DNA from: CBDDBX01 sp965225955
GTDB lineage: Bacteria; Acidobacteriota; Aminicenantia; UBA2199
Length of the DNA: 62,229 nucleotides
Direction of reading: 5' to 3'
Assembly: GCA_965225955.1 (NCBI GenBank)
Contig: CBDDBX010000033.1
Location: 1 to 62,229, forward strand
Every line of letters begins with the position of its first letter. Within the stretch, counting starts at the first letter, position 1. A program made the position numbers and the translations under genes. This document shows positions 35,348 to 44,303 of the stretch, piece after piece. The notes under the pieces were generated by a model. The model was given only the letters and a program-made list of their open reading frames with translations. It made no database searches and had not been told where the DNA came from.

Positions 35348-36283
35348 TTAGAACTTTTTGTATATTTTGATATATGATTCTTTCTTAAGTCTCTCAATAA
35401 AGATTTTATATGCCTTCTCTTCTTCAACTCTGCGAAGCTGACCATGTATCTGCTCTCTCACATCCTTATACTCTCTAAGAGTTGAAGGAGTGAATTTCTT
35501 CATCTGGATAATATAACTACCTGAATCATTGGTAATCCAGTCTGATACTTCTCCATCTTTCATCTTTATAGCAATATCTTCAATTGAAGCATCCAGCTCG
35601 CCTTTTGTGAATTCACCCAGATAGGCATTTGTCTTCTTATCATCTGTTAACTCAGAGTACTCAGCAGCAACTTCCGGAAATTTACCACTTTTAAGTTTTT
35701 CCAGAATCTCTGCTTTTTTTTCATCTGTAAGAGTTTTAATAAAAATGCAGTTCAGTTCCATCTTTTCAGGGAGGGTGAACTCTTTAATATTTCTCTTAAA
35801 ATAACCCATAATCTCTGTGTTATCAATTTTTATATCTTTGTATGCTTCTTCCATAAGATAGCGCTGCTGCACAAGCATTATACGCTGTTTCTTTTTGAAG
35901 TCATCAAGAGTAAGGTTATTTGACTGAAGGGCTTTTACAAACTCTTCTTCTGAACTGAACTGTTTTCTGATTCTTTTCAGATAATCCCGGAGATGTGCCT
36001 CAACGTCATACTCTTTCTCTTTAGCTTTTGATGTTATAAGCTTATTTTCAAGGATATTGTTGAACAGAAGAGCTTTACTCTCTTCAATCTTCTTTTCAAG
36101 TTCTTCGCCTTTGTATTTGCTCTGGAGCTGAATAATCATGTCTTTATAAGCGTTTGTCAATTCGCTGTAAGTAATAATCTCATCATTTACAACAGCATAG
36201 ATCTCTTCAATCAGCTCTGCTTTAACAGTTAAAGACATTAGAAGTAAAATCAGTGGTAACAGGTATTTTTTTGAACTCATCAA
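35348..36283 (-). CDS. SurA/PpiC-type periplasmic peptidyl-prolyl isomerase
   Basis: A 311-residue exported protein: signal peptide (~1-22, ending VKA), a SurA N-terminal helical domain (AVVNDEIITYSEL, LENKLITSKAKE), and a parvulin/rotamase region from about 170 (ELNCIFIKTLTDE, YSELTDDKKTNAYLGEFTKGEL, GSYIIQMKKF). SurA escorts outer-membrane proteins. Its ATG overlaps the previous gene's stop by 4 bp, so the two foldases are made together. Confidence 0.85.
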   Translation of the reverse strand: MMSSKKYLLPLILLLMSLTVKAELIEEIYAVVNDEIITYSELTNAYKDMIIQLQSKYKGEELEKKIEESKALLFNNILENKLITSKAKEKEYDVEAHLRDYLKRIRKQFSSEEEFVKALQSNNLTLDDFKKKQRIMLVQQRYLMEEAYKDIKIDNTEIMGYFKRNIKEFTLPEKMELNCIFIKTLTDEKKAEILEKLKSGKFPEVAAEYSELTDDKKTNAYLGEFTKGELDASIEDIAIKMKDGEVSDWITNDSGSYIIQMKKFTPSTLREYKDVREQIHGQLRRVEEEKAYKIFIERLKKESYIKIYKKF

Positions 36284-37212
36284 TTCAGTTCTCCTTTACT
36301 TTTATATTCAAAATCAAGTTTGTCATATACTATCCTGACGCCGGATTCTTTAAAGAGGTTGCTGTAAAACTGAGAATATACACTTTTTATTTTAACAGCC
36401 ATCAGTTTTTTACGAATCTTCTCAGAAACTTTTGACAAATAGAGTGTTCTTGCACTCTTCTTCTTTTTAACAAGAAATATATGGTAACCATATGGCGTAC
36501 TCACAACAGGGCTTATCTCCCCTTTTCTCATGGAAAATACTACCTGTTCCATTTCTGAAGGCAGGGTTCCCTCTTCATAGTACCCCATCAGGCCGTTTTT
36601 AGAGGCATCAATACTATGAGAACGACTGGCTGCATACTCTTCAAATCTTGAAGGATAATTAACCAGTTCTGTACGTATCTTCTGGGCCACTTCTTTATCT
36701 TTCAGTAAAATCTGATAAAGTAGTACTTCTTTCTTCTTTCTGAACTCATCTCTATGATCACTATAATATTTCTGAATCTCTTTATCAGTTACAGAGATGT
36801 TGTTATATACATAATCTGACAGGTACTTCTGAACCATCAGTGTCTTTTTCATATCATCACGGCTCAGTTTTTTATTACTGAAGCGTGCTGCATAATCATC
36901 TATATCACTTTCAGTTATATTTACGCCACTTTTCTGTGCTTTTGCAGCAATCAGTTCTCCCGCAATAAAAAGATCAAGAAATTTGGATTTAAGTGTAGAA
37001 GAGATCTCTCTTTCCTCAGTATCATATGAGTAGTTTTTATCTACATAGTCAGAAAGATCTTCTTTTGTGTAGCCTGTTGACCCAATAAAAAGAATGTCAA
37101 CTCCTGCAGGTTTCTTATTTACTTCTGTGCTCTTTGAAGCATTGTTATCTTTTTCTGCTTTACTACAACCTGCAACAGCCAGCAGAAGCAGAACTATAAA
37201 TAGAGTTCTCAT
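36280..37212 (-). CDS. PpiC-type peptidyl-prolyl isomerase lipoprotein
   Basis: A 310-residue lipoprotein (lipobox VAGC at residues ~13-16). A helical chaperone region is followed by a parvulin domain (~160-255: VLLYQILLKDKEVAQKI, ASKNGLMGYYEEGTLPSEM, VFSMRKGEISPVVSTPYGYH). It resembles PrsA/PpiD-like anchored foldases that help secreted proteins fold. It is coupled to the SurA-like gene and preceded by a solute-binding-type protein. Confidence 0.85.
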   Translation of the reverse strand: MRTLFIVLLLLAVAGCSKAEKDNNASKSTEVNKKPAGVDILFIGSTGYTKEDLSDYVDKNYSYDTEEREISSTLKSKFLDLFIAGELIAAKAQKSGVNITESDIDDYAARFSNKKLSRDDMKKTLMVQKYLSDYVYNNISVTDKEIQKYYSDHRDEFRKKKEVLLYQILLKDKEVAQKIRTELVNYPSRFEEYAASRSHSIDASKNGLMGYYEEGTLPSEMEQVVFSMRKGEISPVVSTPYGYHIFLVKKKKSARTLYLSKVSEKIRKKLMAVKIKSVYSQFYSNLFKESGVRIVYDKLDFEYKSKGELN

Positions 37213-37271
37213 TGTCGAATTATATATTATTTTCCCTGCTCTTTCAAATGGGTCTTATTCAATGAAATGGT

Positions 37272-38639
37272 TCAGCGTTCTCTTCTGATTCCGGCTTTGT
37301 GAAACAGAGGTCTTCCAAAATAATCTGATTCAATACCATTCAATCTCCTGCTTACCATAAGAGCAAATCTCTTTTGAGACAGAGGTATTACAATTCCCTC
37401 TTTAATCACTTTACCAATTATACTGGCAACCTGATCAAGAAGGATCTCTTCATTTTTAAGGTTTCTGATTTCGTTTAGTTCTGAAAGCAGTTTAAGATAC
37501 TCTTCATTAAAATTGTTAAAGCTAAGTTCTCTTACAACTTTCTCAACCTTAGCATCCACTCCGGCTCCCATATTAAAAACTTTTTCCAGAACCAGGAAGT
37601 CAACCTGATTATTCTTAACAAAGTCCGAAACATTATCATCTCTTACTACAGAAGTAATTGGTTTAAGTTTTATCTTCTTCACATAACCGCTTACTCCCTC
37701 CTCAAACTCTTTAAGAGAAGTTACAAAATAGATTCTTGATTTCAGTGACCTGAGAATTGATTTCATCCGTCTGTATGAAGTTACCGGGATATTGATAGTT
37801 ACAGGAGATTCTTCTTCTGAAGTCAGTGCCCCCAGAGATTTCTGTTTACTTGATTTAAGGTATTTTTTAAAAAGAGTATATATCGCTGTTCTGGTATTTT
37901 TTCCAACTCTTCCCTCAGGAAAACAGAGATAGATATTCTGATATATACCTGATTTAATTTCCCTGTACCTCAGGTTTCCCGGACTACCTGGTTCTGTCAG
38001 GAAAACATCGGGATAGAAAGAGTTATGAAAAATAGCTGTTACTGAATTCAGATAAGATCTGCCACCAGGATAATAGATATTTGGTATCAGCTTTATATGT
38101 TTTCCCTTCTCCCACTCAACAGGTTTGAACTGACCTGCAAAAACACCGTCTTTACCAGTAATGATAACCAGGTCCTGTGCAGAAAGGAGAACAGGTAATT
38201 TTTTCACACTGCTGAGAAGGTTTATAATCAGGGTATCACCTTCAGTACGAACCTCTCTTATATATTTAGCCACTTTTCTGGATGAAGCCAGATCTTTTTG
38301 CAGAAACTGTTTAAGTGAAGTTTCAACAATATTAATCGTAAGAGGTGATCCATCTGAAAGGGCCAGTACTTTTTTTAATTCCAGACGCCATTCTCTGTTA
38401 TCTTCTGAAGATTCAGTACTTGCAAAAATATGAGATGAAGTTTCACCATTTCTGCTTAAATAGAAGAAGTTCTCATATATCATTGAGCAGAAAATCTGAT
38501 TAGAGTATGTTGTTGATGAGAAACTGAGGGAGGTTGGTTCATTCAGTCTTATAGTCACATCTCCGCCATAATGTGGTTTTACCGCTGCAATTGACAGAAC
38601 AGCTACGACAATAATTGCTATGAACTTAATTACCTGCAT
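37272..38639 (-). CDS. Exported protein, family 5 solute-binding-like
   Basis: A 455-residue exported protein with a signal peptide (~1-19) and the N-terminal pattern of family 5 (oligopeptide) binding proteins: YGGDVTIRLNEPTSL, a Tyr-Glu pair in SMIYENFFYLSRNG, WRLELKKVLALSDGSPLT. The usual hallmarks are weak later on, and no ABC permease or ATPase genes are nearby. It may act as a stand-alone periplasmic protein. It overlaps the preceding gene by 14 bp and precedes the foldases in the operon. Confidence 0.7.
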   Translation of the reverse strand: MQVIKFIAIIVVAVLSIAAVKPHYGGDVTIRLNEPTSLSFSSTTYSNQIFCSMIYENFFYLSRNGETSSHIFASTESSEDNREWRLELKKVLALSDGSPLTINIVETSLKQFLQKDLASSRKVAKYIREVRTEGDTLIINLLSSVKKLPVLLSAQDLVIITGKDGVFAGQFKPVEWEKGKHIKLIPNIYYPGGRSYLNSVTAIFHNSFYPDVFLTEPGSPGNLRYREIKSGIYQNIYLCFPEGRVGKNTRTAIYTLFKKYLKSSKQKSLGALTSEEESPVTINIPVTSYRRMKSILRSLKSRIYFVTSLKEFEEGVSGYVKKIKLKPITSVVRDDNVSDFVKNNQVDFLVLEKVFNMGAGVDAKVEKVVRELSFNNFNEEYLKLLSELNEIRNLKNEEILLDQVASIIGKVIKEGIVIPLSQKRFALMVSRRLNGIESDYFGRPLFHKAGIRRER

Positions 38640-39960
38640 TAGTTTTACTCCAGAATTCCAGTTTACTTTTATCCCCGTTTTCCACTCTTACCCAGACACC
38701 GTTCTTCCCTTTCCAGATACCACTTCTGATTCCTTTGATACTTCTGTCAAACCTGTTACTGTAAACTTCTCTGTTATACTTCCCGATATCATAAAAGCTA
38801 AGTTTATCTGTACCATCGGAATATGAGGATGTTACCAGCCATGTATCCGCAACCAGATCAAGTGACCCGCCTGCTTTTGCATTCTCCCCCTCTATTTCCT
38901 GAAAATTAGCATCGAAATGTCTCAGATTATAGTCTCTGTCTACAAGATGTACACCATGAAATTCGTTACCTGACTGTGCACATGCCATTGAGTAGAATTC
39001 AGGTACTTTTTTCTTATATATACTCTTATTGTCTACTATTCCGTTTTCAAAAGGTGAAAGATACAGCTCATTTATAAACCAGTTAAACCCAGCATCATAT
39101 TTTATCCCTACAGCCATATTCCGGTTATCAATATTGCAGCTTTTTAAAGGAATGAAGCCGGATTTTCCCATTGACATCATATCCTGTCCATCAAAGCTCC
39201 ACACATAAACATCCCTGCTGAAATTTGTACCTGCATAGACAATCATTCTGTTTCCTGCGGGGAATACAGTAATAACACCCTCTTCTTCAATTGCCGGTAC
39301 TTCAGGAAATGAATAGTTGATGATAGTTCTATGACTTCTCTTAAGATTAGATGCTACATTAGTCCATATCTCAACATATTTTTTCTTAAGAACAAAAAGA
39401 AACTCTCCGCCACCATAATTAATTGAAGCTGCGTCAAGTATCTTCTCATTAAAATTAACAGTAAAAGCTTTACCAAAACCTGATCTTTCAAATCCAAATT
39501 TTTCAATCTGAAGAATACTAAGTTCTTCTCTGTTAAGGTTTTCTTCAAAATATTTCAGAAGTTCAATTCTATCTGTGAGTTTTGAAAAGATAACAACACC
39601 AACACCTAATTTACCTGGAGGTGATGTCAATCTGATCCAGATATGAAACTGTGTATCAGTACTGTTTCTGAACTCACCATCTTTACCATTAAACCCTTTA
39701 AGAGTGTCTTTGAAATTAAAGGTTTTTCCCGCCTCTATATCAGAAACCATGAGTTGATAAAATCTCATGGCGCCAATACCTTCCAGAGTTGAACGGTTTT
39801 CAAATCTTACAACTGTTGCATTGGTATTCTGACGGTTCCTGAAAAACTCTGTCAGTGAATCAGTTACCCGTTTTGAAAGCTTATCCACACCATCGCAATA
39901 AGCCACTGCTGAAACCACCTGCAATAAGATAGTAACCAAGAGTATCTTTACTTTGTACAT
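38626..39960 (-). CDS. Exported protein of unknown function, beta-propeller-like
   Basis: A 444-residue exported protein (signal peptide to about residue 21, AVAYC). The first ~120 residues (VDKLSKRVTDSLTEFF, TVVRFENRSTLEGIGAMRFYQ) recall FlgO/CsgG-like N-terminal folds, but weakly. The rest is rich in short beta strands with D/G turns (VITVFPAGNRMIVYAGTNF, DVYVWSFDGQDM), suggesting a propeller. It lies 17 bp after the MglA-like gene, so it could be the envelope partner of that GTPase (inference). Confidence 0.7.
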   Translation of the reverse strand: MYKVKILLVTILLQVVSAVAYCDGVDKLSKRVTDSLTEFFRNRQNTNATVVRFENRSTLEGIGAMRFYQLMVSDIEAGKTFNFKDTLKGFNGKDGEFRNSTDTQFHIWIRLTSPPGKLGVGVVIFSKLTDRIELLKYFEENLNREELSILQIEKFGFERSGFGKAFTVNFNEKILDAASINYGGGEFLFVLKKKYVEIWTNVASNLKRSHRTIINYSFPEVPAIEEEGVITVFPAGNRMIVYAGTNFSRDVYVWSFDGQDMMSMGKSGFIPLKSCNIDNRNMAVGIKYDAGFNWFINELYLSPFENGIVDNKSIYKKKVPEFYSMACAQSGNEFHGVHLVDRDYNLRHFDANFQEIEGENAKAGGSLDLVADTWLVTSSYSDGTDKLSFYDIGKYNREVYSNRFDRSIKGIRSGIWKGKNGVWVRVENGDKSKLEFWSKTNAGN

Positions 39961-39977
39961 ATTAAATCCTGGAATTT

Positions 39978-41060
39978 CTACTGTTTGATATTAATTGTTA
40001 AATTGAGCTTAATTGTCAGCTCTTTCTGCCCCTTGGGAATAGTAAGATTAACAGGTATTGAAACATCCTCACTCTCATCTGCAACTTCACTGAGAAGTAC
40101 AGGCTCCTGAGGTGTAATATCTATCTCCTGTTTTTTTACTGGTTCATTTTTACCAGCTCCATCTGTCTGTTCCTCACTATCGATATTCTGCTCAACTGAA
40201 TATTTATTATCAAGTACCAGATGGCTTGCCTCATAATCGATATCAAGACCTGCCATAATATTATCATCTTCGAGGTTGAAAATTTCTTCTGTAGATTCAG
40301 GTTTGGTAACAGAAGCTTCTTTGACATGATCAGAAAGCTGAAATGCACTTTCATCTCTGCTTATTACTCTTGTTACGTTATTAGGCATATCAGGTAATTC
40401 AAGTTCACCACTCTGATGTTTAGCTGTCATCTCTTCTCTTGAAAACATTACAGTTTTATCTTTCTGGAATATAGACAGTTTATTTTTCAGGTACATAATA
40501 ACCTGTTTCAGCAAAGCCTGAATGCCTTCAAGGACTTTTTCACCATCAGTTGCCACAGTAGGAAACCATGTGTAATTTTTGAGATTCAGATCCATATTCA
40601 GATCCTCAACTGACAGCACATTATCAAGATCTCTTTTGTTATAGTGGAGAATTAAAGGGATTTCTGCAAAAGAGATTTTGTTAAGTTCAAGATTTTTCTT
40701 AAGATTAGAAAAACTCTCAATATTCTGCTCTCTCATTTCCGGCTGGGAGTCTGCCACGAAAACCACACCGTCAGCACCCTGAAGAACCAGTTTTCTTGTA
40801 GTATCATAAGCTACCTGTCCCGGAACAGTGTATAGTTGTACTTTTACATTGTAATTGCCTATTTTCCCCATTTCGAAAGGAAGAAAATCAAAAAAAAGGG
40901 TTCTGTCACCATCTGTATCCAGAGTAATAAGTTTCCCTTTATTTGAATACCCGCTGTCAGAATATATGTATTTCAGACAGGTTGTCTTCCCGCTCAAAGC
41001 TGGGCCATAATAGACAATTTTTACAGTTATTTCTTTATTATTATAATTTACAAATGCCAT
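39978..41060 (-). CDS. MglA-like small GTPase with long C-terminal extension
   Basis: A 360-residue protein. Residues 1-200 form a Ras-like MglA-family GTPase: P-loop GPALSGKTT (19-27), PGQ at 80-82 in the G3 loop, and NKRD (141-144). Family members switch polarity and motility in Myxococcus and Thermus together with MglB. Here about 160 acidic, low-complexity residues are added, ending in a short beta motif (PVNLTIPKGQKELTIKL). No MglB roadblock gene is visible. It abuts ssb with no gap. Confidence 0.87.
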   Translation of the reverse strand: MAFVNYNNKEITVKIVYYGPALSGKTTCLKYIYSDSGYSNKGKLITLDTDGDRTLFFDFLPFEMGKIGNYNVKVQLYTVPGQVAYDTTRKLVLQGADGVVFVADSQPEMREQNIESFSNLKKNLELNKISFAEIPLILHYNKRDLDNVLSVEDLNMDLNLKNYTWFPTVATDGEKVLEGIQALLKQVIMYLKNKLSIFQKDKTVMFSREEMTAKHQSGELELPDMPNNVTRVISRDESAFQLSDHVKEASVTKPESTEEIFNLEDDNIMAGLDIDYEASHLVLDNKYSVEQNIDSEEQTDGAGKNEPVKKQEIDITPQEPVLLSEVADESEDVSIPVNLTIPKGQKELTIKLNLTINIKQ

Positions 41061-41603
41061 CTAGAATGGATCCGAACCACCGTCATACGGATCACCATCA
41101 ACCTGTGCTTCAGGTATAGGAGAATCGTATCCCTGGCCGGAATAGTTATTGTTGTTGTTAAATCCCTGATTATTATTATATTGTTGCCCCTGCTGATTCT
41201 GATAGTTATTCTGCTGGCCACCGCTTCCATAAGACTGTGCTACAGCTCCCTGTGCATCTTTACGTTCAAGAGGAATTATACTATCTGCCAGAATTTCAGT
41301 TGTATAACGATCCTGCCCATTCTTATCCTGCCATTTCCTTGTTTTAATTTTACCCTCAACCATAACAAGGGTACCTTTACCCACAGATCTTTCAACTTTC
41401 TGTGCTGTATAGCCCCATGCTACAATATTATGCCACTCAGTGCTTTCCTGCCACTGGTTGCTATTATCCATATATCCTTCGGAAGTCGCAATACTGAAAT
41501 TTGCTACATTCTGGTTTTTACCTGGAATATGTCTTATCTCGGGATCACGCCCTACTCTTCCTATAAGAATTACCTTATTTAAACTTCTAACATTAGTTGC
41601 CAT
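41061..41603 (-). CDS. ssb: Single-stranded DNA-binding protein
   Basis: A 180-residue SSB. The OB fold spans ~1-110 (LNKVILIGRVGRDPEIRH, FSIATSE, EWHNIVAWG, GTLVMVEGKIKTRKWQDK). A Gln/Asn/Gly-rich linker (NNYQNQQGQQYNNNQ) leads to the acidic tip DGGSDPF, which recruits repair and replication proteins. It lies 1 bp after cpoB and is directly followed by the MglA-like gene, so replication machinery is tied into an envelope operon. Confidence 0.95.
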   Translation of the reverse strand: MATNVRSLNKVILIGRVGRDPEIRHIPGKNQNVANFSIATSEGYMDNSNQWQESTEWHNIVAWGYTAQKVERSVGKGTLVMVEGKIKTRKWQDKNGQDRYTTEILADSIIPLERKDAQGAVAQSYGSGGQQNNYQNQQGQQYNNNQGFNNNNNYSGQGYDSPIPEAQVDGDPYDGGSDPF

Positions 41604-41604
41604 A

Positions 41605-42390
41605 CTATTCTTCTATTTCCTTAATTTTTTGTTTTGCGAGAGATGCAGCTTCTGTAAAAGGAAATTTTGAAATCAACCCCCTTAAAGCAGTAACACCTTC
41701 TTCGCTCTTACCCATCTCTATCAATGAATACCCTTTTTTCAGGGTAGCATCGGGTATTTTATCCCCATCCCCATATTTCTCAATCAGTTCGCTGAATGTT
41801 TTTACAGCATCCTCGTACTTTTTCTGCGAATAGTAGCACTCACCTATCCAGTAAAGAGAATTATCTGCAAGCCCGTTGTCGGGGAAAAGGCGGATGAATT
41901 GCTTGAACCCGCCTATAGCCAGATCATAATTCTTTTTCATATAATCTGAATAAGCCGTGTAGTAGACGCTCTCAAAATTAACCGGCTTCTGTTCAGGTGG
42001 TGGAGATCCCTCTGTTTCAGAGGAAGTTCCACCCTCATTACTATTTGCCGGAGGAGAGTTCTGAAGCCTGTTATTCAAAGTATTTACACTATTTTTCAGT
42101 TCATTAATCTCTTCTTTCAGAAATTGTAAATTAATTACAAGTGTTTCACTGTTCTGCCTTGAGTCTGCCTGATTTCTGGTAAGAGCAGATACCTTCTCAT
42201 CAATCATCTTGACTTTCTTTGCCAGAGAAGAATACTCAGTTGAGAGAATTGTTACCTTCTGATCCAGATTGGCAGTCATCTCCTGAATTTTCTGTAACTC
42301 AGCAAGAATGAGTTTAGTATCTTTCTTTATTGAGAAAGCAGGCATTACTGCCATTGCAAATGTAAGACAAAAAACAACAAGCTTCATCAT
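41605..42390 (-). CDS. cpoB: Tol-Pal system protein CpoB (YbgF)
   Basis: A 261-residue periplasmic protein: signal peptide (~1-20), a coiled coil at about 25-110 (LQKIQEMTANLDQKV, SLAKKVKMIDEKV), a Pro/Ser-rich linker, then three TPR-like repeats (SVYYTAYSDYMKKNYDLAI, LYWIGECYYSQKKYEDAV, ATLKKGYSLIEMGKSEEG). CpoB links outer-membrane constriction by Tol-Pal with peptidoglycan synthesis during division. It lies 7 bp after pal. Confidence 0.92.
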   Translation of the reverse strand: MMKLVVFCLTFAMAVMPAFSIKKDTKLILAELQKIQEMTANLDQKVTILSTEYSSLAKKVKMIDEKVSALTRNQADSRQNSETLVINLQFLKEEINELKNSVNTLNNRLQNSPPANSNEGGTSSETEGSPPPEQKPVNFESVYYTAYSDYMKKNYDLAIGGFKQFIRLFPDNGLADNSLYWIGECYYSQKKYEDAVKTFSELIEKYGDGDKIPDATLKKGYSLIEMGKSEEGVTALRGLISKFPFTEAASLAKQKIKEIEE

Positions 42391-42397
42391 CTATTAA

Positions 42398-42937
42398 CTA
42401 TTTCCCGGTTATTGTAAATTCTGCTCTTCTGTTTTCAGCGTGAGTTTCTTCACTAACGCCTTTTACCAGAGGTTTGTTTTTGCCGTATGAGATAATTTTA
42501 ACTTTATCAGTGGCAACTCCAAGTGAAAGCAGGTACTGTTTTGCAGCTTCAGCTCTCTTTTCACCAAGAGCGATGTTATATTCTACAGTTCCACGTTCAT
42601 CGCAATGTCCTTCAACAACGATGCTTACACTGGAATGTTTAATAAGCCAATCAGCATTTTTATGAAGAATGGGTTTCATATCTTCTTTGAGACCATATTT
42701 GTCAAAATCGAAGTAGATTCTTTTCAGATGCCCTTCACTGTTAAGTGCATCGATGCTTTTTTTCATGAAAATTTCTTCAGCTGTTAGTTTTGGTTTTTCA
42801 ACTTTAGGTGTTGGTTCCACAACTTTTTTAACTACAGGTGCCGGTTTAGGTTCAACCTTTACCTCTTTCTTTTTACATGAATTCAGGGTAAACAAAAGTA
42901 CTGAGCAAATTAATGCTGCAATGATTAGCTTTTTCAT
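42398..42937 (-). CDS. pal: Peptidoglycan-associated lipoprotein Pal
   Basis: A 179-residue outer-membrane lipoprotein: signal peptide with lipobox LNSC (~16-19), a Lys/Pro-rich linker (EVKVEPKPAPVVKKV), then an OmpA-like peptidoglycan-binding domain with IYFDFDKYGL, VVEGHCDERGTVEYNIALG and KRAEAAKQYL. The frame is open to 42973, but the ATG at 42937 follows AGGAGG and starts the signal peptide. It is the first gene of its own transcript. Confidence 0.95.
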   Translation of the reverse strand: MKKLIIAALICSVLLFTLNSCKKKEVKVEPKPAPVVKKVVEPTPKVEKPKLTAEEIFMKKSIDALNSEGHLKRIYFDFDKYGLKEDMKPILHKNADWLIKHSSVSIVVEGHCDERGTVEYNIALGEKRAEAAKQYLLSLGVATDKVKIISYGKNKPLVKGVSEETHAENRRAEFTITGK

Positions 42938-42961
42938 AACTCCTCCTAGTATAATAGATAA

Positions 42962-42990
42962 CTTATAATACACAACATTTTTTTTGTCAA
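42962..42990 (-). promoter_or_regulatory. Promoter of the pal operon
   Basis: A perfect TTGACA (42985-42990), 17 bp, TATAAG (42962-42967) on the minus strand, with the start expected ~18 nt before the pal ATG. There is no terminator between tolB and this site, so readthrough from tolB is also possible. Confidence 0.8.
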
Positions 42991-43002
42991 ATAGTTGAAT
43001 TT

Positions 43003-44292
43003 CTAATTAACCTTTTTCTGCCAGAAAGGCATAAAGTTCTCTCCTTTTGATGTAAGTTTTCTTATGTTCCTTCCATCGTAATCCACTGAATAGAGCTGGT
43101 ATCTGCCAGTTCTGTTTGATGCAAAAACAATATGTCGTCCGTCAGGTGACCATGTAGGATTCTCATTTCTCCCTGATCTTTCTGTAAGTTTACGAACCTC
43201 ATTGCTTTTAATATCATAAATATAAATATCGATTGATCCTCCCAGCATAAGAGCGTAGGCAATCCTCATTCCGTCAGGTGACCATTTGGGGGAATCGTGC
43301 CTTGTTCCTTCAAAAGTCAGTCGTGTAACCCCAGTTCCTTCAGCTCCCATTGTATATATCTGAGCAGTACCACTTCTGTCTGAAACAAAAGCCATGCTCT
43401 GGCCGGAAGGGCTCCATGAAGGGGCTACATCAATTATTCTGTTAAAGGTGAGTCTGGTCTCTTTACCGGTTCCCATATCTCTTACATAGATTTCTGAATT
43501 TCCGGATTTTGTTGAAGTATATGCGATTTTATTTGAGTCAGGACACCAGTCTGCAGAAAAGTTAGCACCTTTTGATGAAATAATTTCTGTTTTACCGCTA
43601 TATATGTGAAAAACGTAAAGATCAGGTCTGGATTTTCTATAGGATGTATAAAGAAGTTTTTCATTATCATAACTCCAGGATGGAAGAATATCGATTGTAT
43701 CATTAAAAGTAATCTGTCTCTGTCTTTTCCCATCGTAATCCATAATAAAAATCTCTTTATCACCATCACGATCAGATACGAAAGCCAGTTTACTGTCAAA
43801 GAGAGGTTTTTCACCAATATATTTCATCATCTGATCAGCAGACCTGTGGGCTATAAGTCTTACAACTGCAGAATTACCACTATAATGGTTGCCAAAAATA
43901 AGTCTGCCACTCTTTATATCAAAAACCCGGATTGCAAATATAAGCTTATCTTCTGCAACCACATCCACTTCCCCGGTAATCAGTATGTTAGCCTGTATTG
44001 ATGCCCAGTCTTTAAAATTAATATTTGCAGGATCAGGTTTCTTTATCAGTTTATAGTAATCTTTCGATACCAGCCTGAAAACCCTTGAATATTCAAGATC
44101 ATTCCATAATGTTGTATATAGCTCTTTTACAAGAGCTGCAGCTTTTGGGGTTATCTCATTTTTAACATGAAATTCCGGCAATGCCACAGGTATTCTTGCA
44201 ATACCGTCCTTAATTGTAATATGTACTTCTTCCTGTGCCCCAAGTGAGATAAACAGAAAAAAAACAATAGTAAATAGTGTTACTTTTTTCAT
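43003..44292 (-). CDS. tolB: Tol-Pal system beta-propeller TolB
   Basis: A 429-residue periplasmic protein: signal peptide (~1-19), an N-terminal alpha/beta domain (to ~160), then a six-bladed propeller of PD40 repeats (KLAFVSDRDGDKEIFIMDYDG; SWSYDNEKLLYTSYR; APSWSPSGQSMAFVSDRSG; SPKWSPDGMRIAYAL; NPTWSPDGRHIVFASNRTG). TolB shuttles between Pal and TolA. It is last of tolQRAB and is separated from pal only by the pal promoter. Confidence 0.95.
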   Translation of the reverse strand: MKKVTLFTIVFFLFISLGAQEEVHITIKDGIARIPVALPEFHVKNEITPKAAALVKELYTTLWNDLEYSRVFRLVSKDYYKLIKKPDPANINFKDWASIQANILITGEVDVVAEDKLIFAIRVFDIKSGRLIFGNHYSGNSAVVRLIAHRSADQMMKYIGEKPLFDSKLAFVSDRDGDKEIFIMDYDGKRQRQITFNDTIDILPSWSYDNEKLLYTSYRKSRPDLYVFHIYSGKTEIISSKGANFSADWCPDSNKIAYTSTKSGNSEIYVRDMGTGKETRLTFNRIIDVAPSWSPSGQSMAFVSDRSGTAQIYTMGAEGTGVTRLTFEGTRHDSPKWSPDGMRIAYALMLGGSIDIYIYDIKSNEVRKLTERSGRNENPTWSPDGRHIVFASNRTGRYQLYSVDYDGRNIRKLTSKGENFMPFWQKKVN

Positions 44293-44303
44293 TAAACTTC
44301 CCT

